This document shows positions 27,102-34,307 of a DNA stretch of 64,000 nt, in pieces. Location: assembly GCF_014280935.1 (NCBI RefSeq), contig NZ_JACLZI010000027.1, forward strand, positions 1-64,000, in the 5' to 3' direction. A model generated the notes under the pieces. It made no database searches. It saw only the letters and a program-made list of their open reading frames with translations, and was not told the origin of the DNA. The stretch's first letter is position 1, and each line of letters opens with the position of its first letter. The DNA is from Aquibacillus kalidii. Its GTDB lineage: Bacteria > Bacillota > Bacilli > Bacillales > Amphibacillaceae. A program made the position numbers and the translations under genes.

Positions 27102-28064
27102 ATGTTAATAAAGCAACGGAAGCTACCTTTAATCATCAAGGTGGATGAAGCACTACTAAGGAGGCTTCCAATAAATCATCGTAAGAGAAGTCTAATCGAG
27201 GAGGATTTAGCAATTAGAAATGCCTGTTATAAAGGTGAGCAGAACCTCGACTACTACTTAGACCGCCTCCCCCAGCAAAACCTCTATATTCTGAACGACC
27301 TCCGCATTAAGAACGATAAGTATTTCTTTCAAATTGACACGCTACTATTAACGCCAAACTTTGGATTGATCATTGAAGCAAAGAATTTCTCCGGAACCCT
27401 CTTTTTTGATACTATTTCAAAACAATTCATTCGAACCTATGGAAATAAAGAAGAGGGATTTAGTGACCCTATTATTCAAGTCCAAGAGCAACAGGAGCAG
27501 TTAGTTGACTGGCTTTTTGCTCATCAAATTATGGATTTTCCAATTGAATATATTATTGGTATCAGTAATCCTGAGACTATCATAAAGGCGCACCCCGGCT
27601 CTCAATCTATTTTTCAATTTATCCTACATTACCCACATATTAAAAACCGCTTCCTAGAACTCCAAGCCAAGTACAGTAAATATGATATTAACCCCCAACA
27701 GTTAAGGAAACTATGTGATCAGCTTGTACGGGCGCACAGCCCATATATTCCAAATATCCAGTCACTATATAACATTAACCAATCTGATATATCGCAAGGC
27801 GTTCAATGCCCAGAGTGTAAACACCTGCCAATGCTAAGAGTTTCTCACACATGGAGATGTCCTCATTGCAAGCACCAATCTAAATCCGCCCACCTCCAAG
27901 CCATGGAAGATTACCTCTTATTGTTTAACCCTCAATTGACTAATCAGGCATGTAGAGAGTTTCTCTGTCTCAAGAGTAGGAATATAGCTTATAAGTTATT
28001 GAAGGCTTCTGGTTTACCTTTTTCAGGGTCTAATAAGGGAAGAGTTTATTATCGTGGGGATTAA
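27102..28064 (+). CDS. NERD-domain protein with C-terminal zinc ribbon
   Basis: 320 residues. Residues about 38-155 form a NERD (nuclease-related) domain: FQIDTLLLTPNFGLIIEAKN gives the D and E-x-K of the restriction-endonuclease-like active site, followed by FSGTLFFD and a QVQEQQEQL helix. Residues about 228-250 are a four-cysteine zinc ribbon (CPECKHLP ... CPHCKH). The C-terminal 60 residues are helical and basic. AAAGGAG lies 8 bases before ATG. NERD proteins are thought to act on DNA, but their substrates are mostly unknown. It stands alone, with GACGCAT arrays on both sides. Confidence 0.88.
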   Translation: MLIKQRKLPLIIKVDEALLRRLPINHRKRSLIEEDLAIRNACYKGEQNLDYYLDRLPQQNLYILNDLRIKNDKYFFQIDTLLLTPNFGLIIEAKNFSGTLFFDTISKQFIRTYGNKEEGFSDPIIQVQEQQEQLVDWLFAHQIMDFPIEYIIGISNPETIIKAHPGSQSIFQFILHYPHIKNRFLELQAKYSKYDINPQQLRKLCDQLVRAHSPYIPNIQSLYNINQSDISQGVQCPECKHLPMLRVSHTWRCPHCKHQSKSAHLQAMEDYLLLFNPQLTNQACREFLCLKSRNIAYKLLKASGLPFSGSNKGRVYYRGD

Positions 28065-28113
28065 ATCCGTGGGTGAGAATGTAGATACTTGGTGACTGAT
28101 TTTTGTTGACGTT

Positions 28114-28276
28114 CGACGCATATAGTTAGGCACTAACTGGCTTACGTTGATGAGACCAGGCCAGACGCATTTCTTTTAGAAAGTGGTGGATATGTTCCCC
28201 AAAATGGTGTATATCCGATGCGGAGTGACGCATTACTCACAGCAAATGACGGATTCCGTGTATAGTTTGACGCATA
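28114..28276 (+). repeat. GACGCAT words downstream of the NERD gene
   Basis: Four further copies in the same orientation (near 28115, 28163, 28227 and 28270) show that the array brackets the NERD gene on both sides. The rest of 28065-28397 shows no gene. Confidence 0.8.
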
Positions 28277-28397
28277 TCCCAACCGTTGAGAACAACTCTC
28301 TCATAATTAAATAAATACCCCGTTAGATAATCTAACAAAACAGAAGAACTATTTCCAAATCCCTGGTATTAATAAAGAAAGTCATGCACTTGGGAGG

Positions 28398-28440
28398 AAA
28401 AGCCCAGGCTGAGTTATTCAAACTCTGCCTGGGCTTTTTA
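28398..28440. terminator. Bidirectional terminator between NERD region and nitroreductase
   Basis: Stem AAAGCCCAGGC / GCCTGGGCTTT with an inner TGAGTTATTCAAACTCT, followed by T-runs in both directions (five T on plus, four on minus). It ends the convergent nitroreductase gene. Confidence 0.85.
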
Positions 28441-28447
28441 TTATCCA

Positions 28448-29014
28448 CTATTTGAAGCTACCTTCCATTACCGATTCCTTTACTGGTCTGCGGTCTGATG
28501 GCTGTTCTCTTTCTTGTAAGTCCTCTGTCAGTTGGTCCTTTTCCCCTTGGTAACCAATTGCTATGACAGCATGTAAATCATATTCTTCTGGTATGCCAAG
28601 AACTTCTCTTGCTTTATCTTTATGAAATCCACCCATTGCATGCGTGGCCAAGCCTTTTTGTGCTGCTTGTAGTGCAAGGTAACCCCAGGCAGTTCCCGTA
28701 TCAAATGCGTGAGATCCCCCTTCTTTCTTGGAAATGATCACAGCTAATGCGGGAGCTGTCTCACACCATTTAAGATTGCCTTCCATTATGAAGGAATGGA
28801 ACTTTTCTCGGTCCTCGTTTGTACGTGCAAGGATAAAGCGCCATGGTTGTTTATTCATCGATGATGGTGCCCAACGTGCTGCTTCGAAGACACTCATTAA
28901 ATCCTTTTCAGGCACTTCTTTTTCCAAAAATGATCGTGGAGACCATCTGTTAATAAAGATAGGGTCGATATCATAGTCAGGTTGACGATATTTGTTTACT
29001 TCTGTTTCGGACAT
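28448..29014 (-). CDS. Nitroreductase family flavoprotein
   Basis: About 188 residues. FMN-binding signatures are visible: NRWSPRSFLEKEVPEKDL at the start, ARWAPSSMNKQPWRF (residues about 48-62), and the late GYLALQAAQKGLATHAMGGF helix. These enzymes reduce nitro compounds or quinones with NAD(P)H in the cytoplasm. I start at the ATG at 29014, with AAGGAGG 9 bases upstream; a TTG 6 bases earlier is less likely. It is a single gene with its own terminator. The physiological substrate is unknown. Confidence 0.9.
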   Translation of the reverse strand: MSETEVNKYRQPDYDIDPIFINRWSPRSFLEKEVPEKDLMSVFEAARWAPSSMNKQPWRFILARTNEDREKFHSFIMEGNLKWCETAPALAVIISKKEGGSHAFDTGTAWGYLALQAAQKGLATHAMGGFHKDKAREVLGIPEEYDLHAVIAIGYQGEKDQLTEDLQEREQPSDRRPVKESVMEGSFK

Positions 29015-29186
29015 ATCCAAATTCCTCCTTGATATGTGTTGTAGTTCACCATTATAAGGACTTCCCTTTTTTAAAGCAAAAAATCTGATTATTTATTTAA
29101 ATTTTTGTAATAGTTATGTAATATTGTTGAAACATTTTCTAAATCCCATACGTCTATATAATTAAGAAAAATGTGGAGGGGTTAAA

Positions 29187-29702
29187 TTGAGAGTATTTCT
29201 TGCGTTAATCACTAGTTTAGTATTGTTAGTCGGTTGTAATGTAAGCGCTGATACAACGTTTAAAGATGGCCCCGTTAAAATAGAAACAAAGGTTGTTCAA
29301 AAGGAAGAACCTGTTCAGGTAACGGAATCGGAACCTAGTAAAGAAATTATAGATGATCAGTTCATCATTGATAACATAAAGCTTGGTATGACACAGGATG
29401 AAATAGTTGAATTAATTGGTGAACCAGATGCAGTAGGTGTGGATATTATGGAAGGAAATCCGATGTGGAGATATGATATCGGGGCAGATGAGAATTATAT
29501 TTTTGAAGAACCAGAAGAGTTAAAAGGATCTGGAGTAGTGGATACAATCGATGAAGCTGGATTGAAAAAAGGACTGATTGATTCCCAGTTATTTATTAGT
29601 TGGCAAGAAGAAAAAATACAAAATTTCGCGAATCATGTATATAAAAGTACTTTTGGGGAATACCGAGTGTTTAAGGATGGCACTGTAAAAAAGACTTATT
29701 AG
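29187..29702 (+). CDS. Lipoprotein with a BamE/SmpA-like domain
   Basis: 171 residues. The signal peptide FLALITSLVLLVGC ends in a lipobox (LVGC), so the mature protein is anchored outside the membrane from Cys17. After a charged linker, residues about 60-100 read IKLGMTQDEIVELIGEPDAV, the pattern of the small SmpA/OmlA/BamE-like fold (GMT..EV...LG.P), and WRYDIG follows. Start is TTG at 29187 with GGAGGGG 5 bases before it. An exact TATAAT lies at 29157-29162. Its partner is unknown; in Firmicutes such domains occur in many uncharacterised lipoproteins. Confidence 0.75.
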   Translation: MRVFLALITSLVLLVGCNVSADTTFKDGPVKIETKVVQKEEPVQVTESEPSKEIIDDQFIIDNIKLGMTQDEIVELIGEPDAVGVDIMEGNPMWRYDIGADENYIFEEPEELKGSGVVDTIDEAGLKKGLIDSQLFISWQEEKIQNFANHVYKSTFGEYRVFKDGTVKKTY

Positions 29703-29733
29703 CTTAACATTTTACCTTTGTGAGGTGGATAGT

Positions 29734-30009
29734 ATGGAATACATTATTATCAGTATATCGGTTGTGCTAATGTTTTCCTTCTTTTCCTTGATTGGCAAGC
29801 TTAGTGGATTCGAAGACCGCTTACAGCACGTAGAGCATACTTTTGACCAGATTGGAAAAGAAAGAAAGCTTCTTGATGATCCTATTAATGATGAACTACG
29901 CTTATTATTGCTTGAAGGAAAAGACGTTGCTGCCGTAAAGAAGGTTCGAGAAGCATTTGGTTTCTCAATAATGGAAGCAAAAAAATATATCGACAATTTA
30001 AATCACTAA
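29734..30009 (+). CDS. Small membrane-anchored protein with a ribosomal L7/L12 C-terminal-like domain
   Basis: 91 residues from an ATG at 29734 with GAGGTGG 5 bases upstream (a GTG 9 bases earlier is less likely). An N-terminal membrane helix (YIIISISVVLMFSFFSLIG) is followed by a coiled segment. The C-terminus, LLLEGKDVAAVKKVREAFGF and then MEAKKYIDNL, matches the L7/L12 C-terminal motif (K..VIK.VRE.TGLGLKEAK..V). Such proteins are common and uncharacterised in Bacillaceae. A terminator overlaps its end. Confidence 0.7.
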   Translation: MEYIIISISVVLMFSFFSLIGKLSGFEDRLQHVEHTFDQIGKERKLLDDPINDELRLLLLEGKDVAAVKKVREAFGFSIMEAKKYIDNLNH

Positions 30010-30047
30010 AACATGGACCAGCTAATCTCCATGTTTTTTCTTTTTTT
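30008..30047 (+). terminator. Intrinsic terminator
   Basis: Perfect 10-bp stem AAAACATGGA / TCCATGTTTT (30008-30017 and 30028-30037) followed by TTCTTTTTTT. It ends the L7/L12-like gene. Confidence 0.85.
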
Positions 30048-30095
30048 AGTAACAATTCGTAGGCTTTTGTCATAAACTTTTCTGAGGTGTTCCTT

Positions 30096-30284
30096 ATGAA
30101 AAGTTTATTTAGCACTACCTCCTTTTTGGCTAAATTTTTTACATCCTTCCTATTGGGGTTTGGCTTTTTTGTAGTCTGGTTAATATTTGTTATGCCATTA
30201 TTCGGATTAGAATCCATGTTAGCGTTATTTATTATAATCTTAGTCGCATTTATAATAGAAGCTTTAGTAAAAATGAAACGTTGA
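30096..30284 (+). CDS. Small two-helix membrane protein, unrecognised
   Basis: About 62 residues, almost all hydrophobic, with two membrane helices (FFTSFLLGFGFFVVWLIFVM and MLALFIIILVAFIIEALV) and a short basic tail. ATG at 30096 has GAGGTG 6 bases upstream; a GTG 9 bases earlier is possible. I recognise no family. Its stop codon lies in a perfect palindrome. Confidence 0.55.
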   Translation: MKSLFSTTSFLAKFFTSFLLGFGFFVVWLIFVMPLFGLESMLALFIIILVAFIIEALVKMKR

Positions 30285-30309
30285 TAGGAAAATTTTCCTA
30301 TCAACGTTT
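30276..30309. terminator. Perfect 34-base palindrome, terminator-like
   Basis: AAACGTTGATAGGAAAA is followed without a loop by its exact complement (30293-30309). The only T-run after it is TTTC, so it is a weak terminator or an mRNA end-protecting hairpin. Confidence 0.6.
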
Positions 30310-30387
30310 CTATTAGTGTGTCATTGATAAACTATTTTCCCTATTTTCATAAGAAGGAATATAGGGCCATATAACGAATACTATAAC

Positions 30388-30405
30388 TTGTGATTTAATT
30401 CACAA
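30388..30405. promoter_or_regulatory. Palindromic operator candidate at the NprR-like gene
   Basis: TTGTGA-TTTAAT-TCACAA is a perfect 6-bp dyad directly before TATTAT (30406-30411) and 22 bases before the regulator's ATG. Its position over the core promoter suits autoregulation. Confidence 0.5.
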
Positions 30406-30426
30406 TATTATAAAGAAGGTGAACAC

Positions 30427-31683
30427 ATGTATGACATTGGCAAGATAATTCGGCAACAAAGACAAGCACGAAATTTAAAGCAAGCAGAACTAGCAGCAGA
30501 GATTTGTTCGGTTTCTTATTTAAGCAAAATCGAAAACAAACAAATCACTCCTAGTACACTTGTTGTAGATTCCCTCTGTGAACGGCTTGGAATTAGTTAT
30601 TTAAATGAGACTAATGACTTGGATAGTTACCTGTCAGATCAATTGACAAAATGGTATGAGGCGATGCAATACCATGATTTTGAGAAGGTGTCCTCCTTGT
30701 ATGAGGAATTACAGGAGCATTTTCCTAACCCACACAATTATGAATTAGATATCCGTTATAAGCTATTTCACTTTCGATATCTACTTTGTATGCACGAGCT
30801 TGAGCAGGCAAAAGAAGCCATGCTGTTACTAGAGGATTTAAAAAGCATTTTCGAGCCTGTGGACGAGTTCTATTATATGAAATTTGTTGGTCTTTATTAT
30901 TTGCATATTCCTAAATATAGAGAAGCCCTTAATCATCTTAATGTAGCTGAGCAATTGAACAGTACACTTCATATAGATGATACAGAGTTATTTTTGCACC
31001 TCGCTATTGCAAATAGCAATTTACACATCATCTATAAATCTAATTATTATGCAGAGAAAGCCAAACAAGGTTACCAGGAGCATTTGTTGCATAAAAAGGT
31101 AATCGAAAGCAAAATAATTATCGCCATTAATCTTCTTTTTCAACATGAATATCATCAGGCTGTTACGGTACTTAAAAAAATTATTAAAAATTCCACCGAT
31201 TTAGAGCAGTATCCCTTTTTTTCTTACACAGTTTGGCATAACCTTGGTAACGCCTATTTAAAATTGGACATGTTCGACGATGCCCTTCATTATCTCAAAA
31301 AGGCATGGAAAACTAAAAGCGAGCAAACGGATGCTAACAACCACTCTGCAACTGTTTTTCTCATTGCAGAAGTATATAAACGAATCGGAAATTATGAGTT
31401 AACCAAACAGTATATTGATATAGGCGAGAAGATAAGTACAGGCCTAAAGTACAAATATAAGTTTTATATGCTCAGAAATTGTCTTTATACCGGTTGGAAT
31501 CAATCATTTATTGAAAAATTAGAGGGAGAAATTATGCCCTATTTCGAAGCAAGTGGTGATCAATTAGAATTCACGGACTGTTTACAGTTACTTGGTACTA
31601 TTTATCATGACAAGCAATGCTATAAAAAAGCTTCTTACTATTTTCAATTACTTTCTATTAACCTCTCTAAAAATACTTTATAA
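30427..31683 (+). CDS. NprR-like peptide-responsive regulator (RRNPP family)
   Basis: 418 residues. Residues about 6-60 are a Cro/CI-type HTH (IGKIIRQQRQARNLKQAELA, then SYLSKIENKQITPS). The rest is a series of helical TPR-like repeats, with clear units such as PFFSYTVWHNLGNAYLKLDM and SATVFLIAEVYKRIGNYELT. Size and layout fit NprR (about 420 residues) and related PlcR-type sensors, which bind a short imported signalling peptide through the TPR groove and switch DNA binding. A gene for a small exported peptide follows after 14 bases, the usual arrangement. A dyad sits at its promoter. The exact subfamily is inferred from length and context. Confidence 0.85.
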   Translation: MYDIGKIIRQQRQARNLKQAELAAEICSVSYLSKIENKQITPSTLVVDSLCERLGISYLNETNDLDSYLSDQLTKWYEAMQYHDFEKVSSLYEELQEHFPNPHNYELDIRYKLFHFRYLLCMHELEQAKEAMLLLEDLKSIFEPVDEFYYMKFVGLYYLHIPKYREALNHLNVAEQLNSTLHIDDTELFLHLAIANSNLHIIYKSNYYAEKAKQGYQEHLLHKKVIESKIIIAINLLFQHEYHQAVTVLKKIIKNSTDLEQYPFFSYTVWHNLGNAYLKLDMFDDALHYLKKAWKTKSEQTDANNHSATVFLIAEVYKRIGNYELTKQYIDIGEKISTGLKYKYKFYMLRNCLYTGWNQSFIEKLEGEIMPYFEASGDQLEFTDCLQLLGTIYHDKQCYKKASYYFQLLSINLSKNTL

Positions 31684-31697
31684 GGATGTGTACTGAC

Positions 31698-31829
31698 TTG
31701 AAAAAATTAATGGTTATTGTCATCACTTTAGTTGTCATTCTTCTTACATCAACTTTGCCTCCTCATCAACAAGAAGCTGGAAATGAAGCAATTTATCCAA
31801 GATTAGTTATCAGCCACGACTCCAAGTAA
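31698..31829 (+). CDS. 43-aa exported signalling-peptide precursor (NprX/Phr-like)
   Basis: Start is TTG at 31698, 9 bases after AAGGATG; an in-frame ATG lies 12 bases upstream but has no ribosome site. The product has the shape of a Phr/NprX propeptide: a basic start (KKL), one hydrophobic signal helix (MVIVITLVVILLTSTL), then a hydrophilic tail PPHQQEAGNEAIYPRLVISH ending in DSK. The mature signal would be a short piece of the C-terminal tail, perhaps within IYPRLVISH. NprX is also 43 residues long and lies directly behind nprR. Too short for routine gene finding, so it may be unannotated. Confidence 0.8.
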   Translation: MKKLMVIVITLVVILLTSTLPPHQQEAGNEAIYPRLVISHDSK

Positions 31830-31849
31830 GCATATCTTTTCTTTCTGCA

Positions 31850-31877
31850 CAGGTGAAGTAAACCCTTACTTCACCTG
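31850..31877 (+). terminator. Hairpin after the peptide gene
   Basis: Perfect 12-bp stem CAGGTGAAGTAA / TTACTTCACCTG with a 4-base loop; a T-run (CTTTTTAG) follows only 12 bases later, so termination may be partial. Confidence 0.6.
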
Positions 31878-32041
31878 GATATCCCCAACTTTTTAGCATG
31901 ATCACCCTTCTCATCCATAATTACCCGTTATTATGTCAGGATTGTTAAGTATCGTTACAAATCGATAACATCCGTCATTTTTCGACATTCCCATGCTATA
32001 CTGTTGCCAACAACAACAAACAACGAGGAGAGTGAAGCAGC

Positions 32042-33013
32042 ATGAAAAAAACAAACAAAACGTTAATCGCCGTAGTTGCCACTTTAGGAATAGCGACAGG
32101 ATTTTCAACAAAAGTAGAAGCAGCATCCTATACTGTACAACCAGGTGATTCGCTTTGGGCAATCTCTCAGAAATACAATACAACTGTTTCAAACTTAAAA
32201 TCTATTAATAATCTTTCATCTAATTCAATCTATGTAAATCAAGTTATTGAAACCTCTGAAACTACAACGTCTACTTCAGGGTCGTCTTATACTGTTCAAT
32301 CCGGAGATTCCCTATGGGGAATTGCGCATAAACACGGTATTTCTGTTTCAGATTTAATGAAATGGAATAATAAGACAAGCTCTATTATTCATGTTGGAGA
32401 GACGTTATCTATCTCTCAGACTAGCAATTCTACTACTTCAACTGAATCTACATCTAATATGACCACTTATAAGGTAAGTGCAGGCGACTCGTTATATGCG
32501 ATAGCTAATCGTTTTAATGTTTCTGTATCTAATCTGAAGTCGTGGAATAATTTAACTACAAACACGATTTATATTGGACAAACACTTAAACTAACTGGTT
32601 CTACTTCAGCACCAACTCCTACTCCAGTTAAAGTAGAGCAACCTGAGGAGAATCTTGCCGCTAAAGTAATTGCTGAAGCCAAAAAGCATGTTGGTACACC
32701 ATACAAATGGGCAGGTGTTGCTCCTGGTGGATTTGACTGTAGTGGATTTATCTACTATGTACACAAAACTGCTGGAATGGATATTAATAGAACAGATACA
32801 ACAGGTTATTACAATCAATCATCAACAATCTCTAGCCCACAACCAGGAGACTTAGTATTCTTTAGTGGAACATACAAAGCTGGAATCTCTCATATGGGTA
32901 TCTACATCGGAGATAACAAATTCATACACGCAAGCTCAAGTGGCGTTCAAATCACCAGCCTAAGCAACTCATACTGGAGCAAACACTTCACAAATTACAG
33001 ACGCTGGAACTAG
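32042..33013 (+). CDS. Secreted cell-wall endopeptidase: three LysM domains plus NlpC/P60
   Basis: 323 residues. Signal peptide to about residue 27 (LIAVVATLGIATGFSTKVEA). Three LysM modules bind peptidoglycan: YTVQPGDSLWAISQKYN, YTVQSGDSLWGIAHKHG and YKVSAGDSLYAIANRFN, separated by Ser/Thr linkers. The C-terminal NlpC/P60 domain (about 205-323) has the catalytic Cys in GGFDCSGFIYYV and the His in ISHMGIYIG. This is the LytE/LytF/CwlS layout, D,L-endopeptidases that cut stem peptides during growth or cell separation. GAGGAG lies 9-10 bases before the ATG. Confidence 0.93.
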   Translation: MKKTNKTLIAVVATLGIATGFSTKVEAASYTVQPGDSLWAISQKYNTTVSNLKSINNLSSNSIYVNQVIETSETTTSTSGSSYTVQSGDSLWGIAHKHGISVSDLMKWNNKTSSIIHVGETLSISQTSNSTTSTESTSNMTTYKVSAGDSLYAIANRFNVSVSNLKSWNNLTTNTIYIGQTLKLTGSTSAPTPTPVKVEQPEENLAAKVIAEAKKHVGTPYKWAGVAPGGFDCSGFIYYVHKTAGMDINRTDTTGYYNQSSTISSPQPGDLVFFSGTYKAGISHMGIYIGDNKFIHASSSGVQITSLSNSYWSKHFTNYRRWN

Positions 33014-33050
33014 GGTGCCTGTCACCACCCGGTATTTGTCGAACGATTAG

Positions 33051-33082
33051 GACTTATTTCCCCGGAAATAGGTTCTTTTTTT
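33051..33082 (+). terminator. Intrinsic terminator of the LysM endopeptidase gene
   Basis: Stem GACTTATTTCC / GGAAATAGGTT (with two G-T pairs, loop CC) followed by CTTTTTTTG. Confidence 0.75.
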
Positions 33083-33218
33083 GTTGACTTTAGCTTCCCC
33101 AACTTATTGATGATTATGTATAGTATTGATTTAACTGTAATACCAATTTTTCCTCTTATTTAGATTTGCATATTCATCTTATATTTAGGCATTACTATTT
33201 GTATGGGAGGTGTGCAAA

Positions 33219-33374
33219 TTGGCTCAAGACGTATTATGTGAAGTAAGTAACTGTAAATATTGGGCAAACGGCAACAAATGTAAAGCAGATGCAATTTATG
33301 TTGTTAGCCATAGAGGCAAAAGAGCCGCTAACCAAGAAGAGACAGACTGCCAAACATTCGAGCCGAAGATCTAA
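33219..33374 (+). CDS. DUF1540 cysteine-motif small protein
   Basis: 51 residues from a TTG at 33219 with GGGAGGTG 5-6 bases before it. Four cysteines are spaced as in DUF1540: VLCEVSNCKYWANGNKCKAD, and later ETDCQTFEP. Such short proteins probably bind a metal ion; their role is unknown. The start codon and size make it easy to miss. It has its own terminator. Confidence 0.8.
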   Translation: MAQDVLCEVSNCKYWANGNKCKADAIYVVSHRGKRAANQEETDCQTFEPKI

Positions 33375-33394
33375 AGCACGCTAACTATATGGAA

Positions 33395-33440
33395 GGTCTG
33401 GCCCTTTTCCCTCGCTTAGGGTCAGGCCTTTTTAGTTTTA
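33395..33440 (+). terminator. Intrinsic terminator of the DUF1540 gene
   Basis: Ten paired positions GGTCTGGCCC / GGGTCAGGCC (two G-T pairs) flank a 14-base loop, followed by TTTTTAGTTTT. Confidence 0.85.
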
Positions 33441-33703
33441 TCCCCCTATTTGTTGGTTATATTCTCCCTGTTTTTTATTTAATCTCCCAAACTTATGCTT
33501 TTATCCCCCAAATATTACGAGTTATCCCCCAAAAATACTGATTTATCTCCCAAATCCAAAATTACACCCTTTTTTTAAGCGGGGAGGGGATCTAAATATA
33601 TCTTGCGTATTAAAGTTGGATGTATCACCCTATCTTTTTCTAATAACCTCCCTATTTTCGTTTTTATCTCCCAAATATTATGAGATATCTCCCGAAAACT
33701 CCA
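33437..33703 (+). repeat. Array of dispersed TTATC(C/T)CCCAAA words
   Basis: Seven or eight same-direction copies of a roughly 12-base word (TTATCCCCCAAA, TTATCTCCCAAA, with variants such as TTATCCCCCTAT, AATCTCCCAAAC and ATATCTCCCGAA) occur between the DUF1540 terminator and the PilZ promoter. No gene is recognisable here; the minus-strand frame across 33575-33919 is not supported. Confidence 0.75.
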
Positions 33704-33760
33704 ATTTAACCCTAACTCCCCCACACCAACATTAGTCAAAAAGGACAATTTCAGAAAATA

Positions 33761-33790
33761 TTGACAAGTAGTCATTTTACATAGTACTCT
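33761..33790 (+). promoter_or_regulatory. Predicted promoter of the PilZ-like gene
   Basis: Exact TTGACA at 33761-33766 and TACTCT at 33785-33790, 18 bases apart. The start codon follows about 58 bases later. Confidence 0.6.
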
Positions 33791-33848
33791 ACTAAAGGAT
33801 GTACAATTAAATAGAGAGACAAAAATATGGTAAAGGGGATAATATTTT

Positions 33849-34202
33849 ATGACTAGACAGGGTTCTAGGATTCCGTTCCAAACTGCACCATCGATGAAAA
33901 CGACGATTACAAGGGTCAATGGACTAAATTTGTTTAAATCGGAAACAGTTATTGCACTTAAGGATGTAAGTGTATCTGGAATTTGCTTTACCTCTGAATT
34001 AGATTTTGAAGTAGGTCAATATTTAACGATCGAGTTAAGCTTATTCACGCCTACTAACCAAATATTTGGAGAAGTTGTCAGAAAAGAATCTAAAGATTCT
34101 AGTTACACCTATGGTTTTAAGATTACTACAGCAGATAAAACCTACCATGAATACATGTCCTCCTATGAAAATTACATAAGAAAAGAAACGATGAATATAT
34201 AG
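33849..34202 (+). CDS. PilZ-domain-like protein, possible c-di-GMP receptor
   Basis: 117 residues, a single soluble domain. The two PilZ motifs appear in order: R-x3-R at the N-terminus (TRQGSRIPF) and D-x-S-x-x-G (LKDVSVSGICF) at about residue 40, then beta-strand sequence FEVGQYLTIELSLF and GEVVRKE, as expected of the PilZ barrel. AAAGGGG lies 10 bases before ATG. The first motif sits closer to the N-terminus than usual, so binding should be tested. A c-di-GMP riboswitch elsewhere in this window makes a shared signal plausible. Confidence 0.7.
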   Translation: MTRQGSRIPFQTAPSMKTTITRVNGLNLFKSETVIALKDVSVSGICFTSELDFEVGQYLTIELSLFTPTNQIFGEVVRKESKDSSYTYGFKITTADKTYHEYMSSYENYIRKETMNI

Positions 34203-34208
34203 TAGGTG

Positions 34209-34237
34209 GACGACAATAATATTGTCGTCTTTTTTTT
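34209..34237 (+). terminator. Intrinsic terminator of the PilZ-like gene
   Basis: Perfect 9-bp stem GACGACAAT / ATTGTCGTC with a 3-base loop, followed by eight T. Confidence 0.9.
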
Positions 34238-34307
34238 GTACAAATTTCTTCACTTGTAAACACTACTCTTTTTATACTAAACTGGCTCATATAAGGAGCA
34301 ATGCGAC

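Noticed and set aside
33575-33919. 114-codon minus-strand frame before the PilZ-like gene
   Set aside because: It crosses the promoter and start of the PilZ gene and part of the word array, and has no recognisable domain.
34238-34307. Magnesium riboswitch before corA
   Set aside because: Only 70 bases lie between the PilZ terminator and the ribosome site, far too short for an M-box, and no matching motif is seen.
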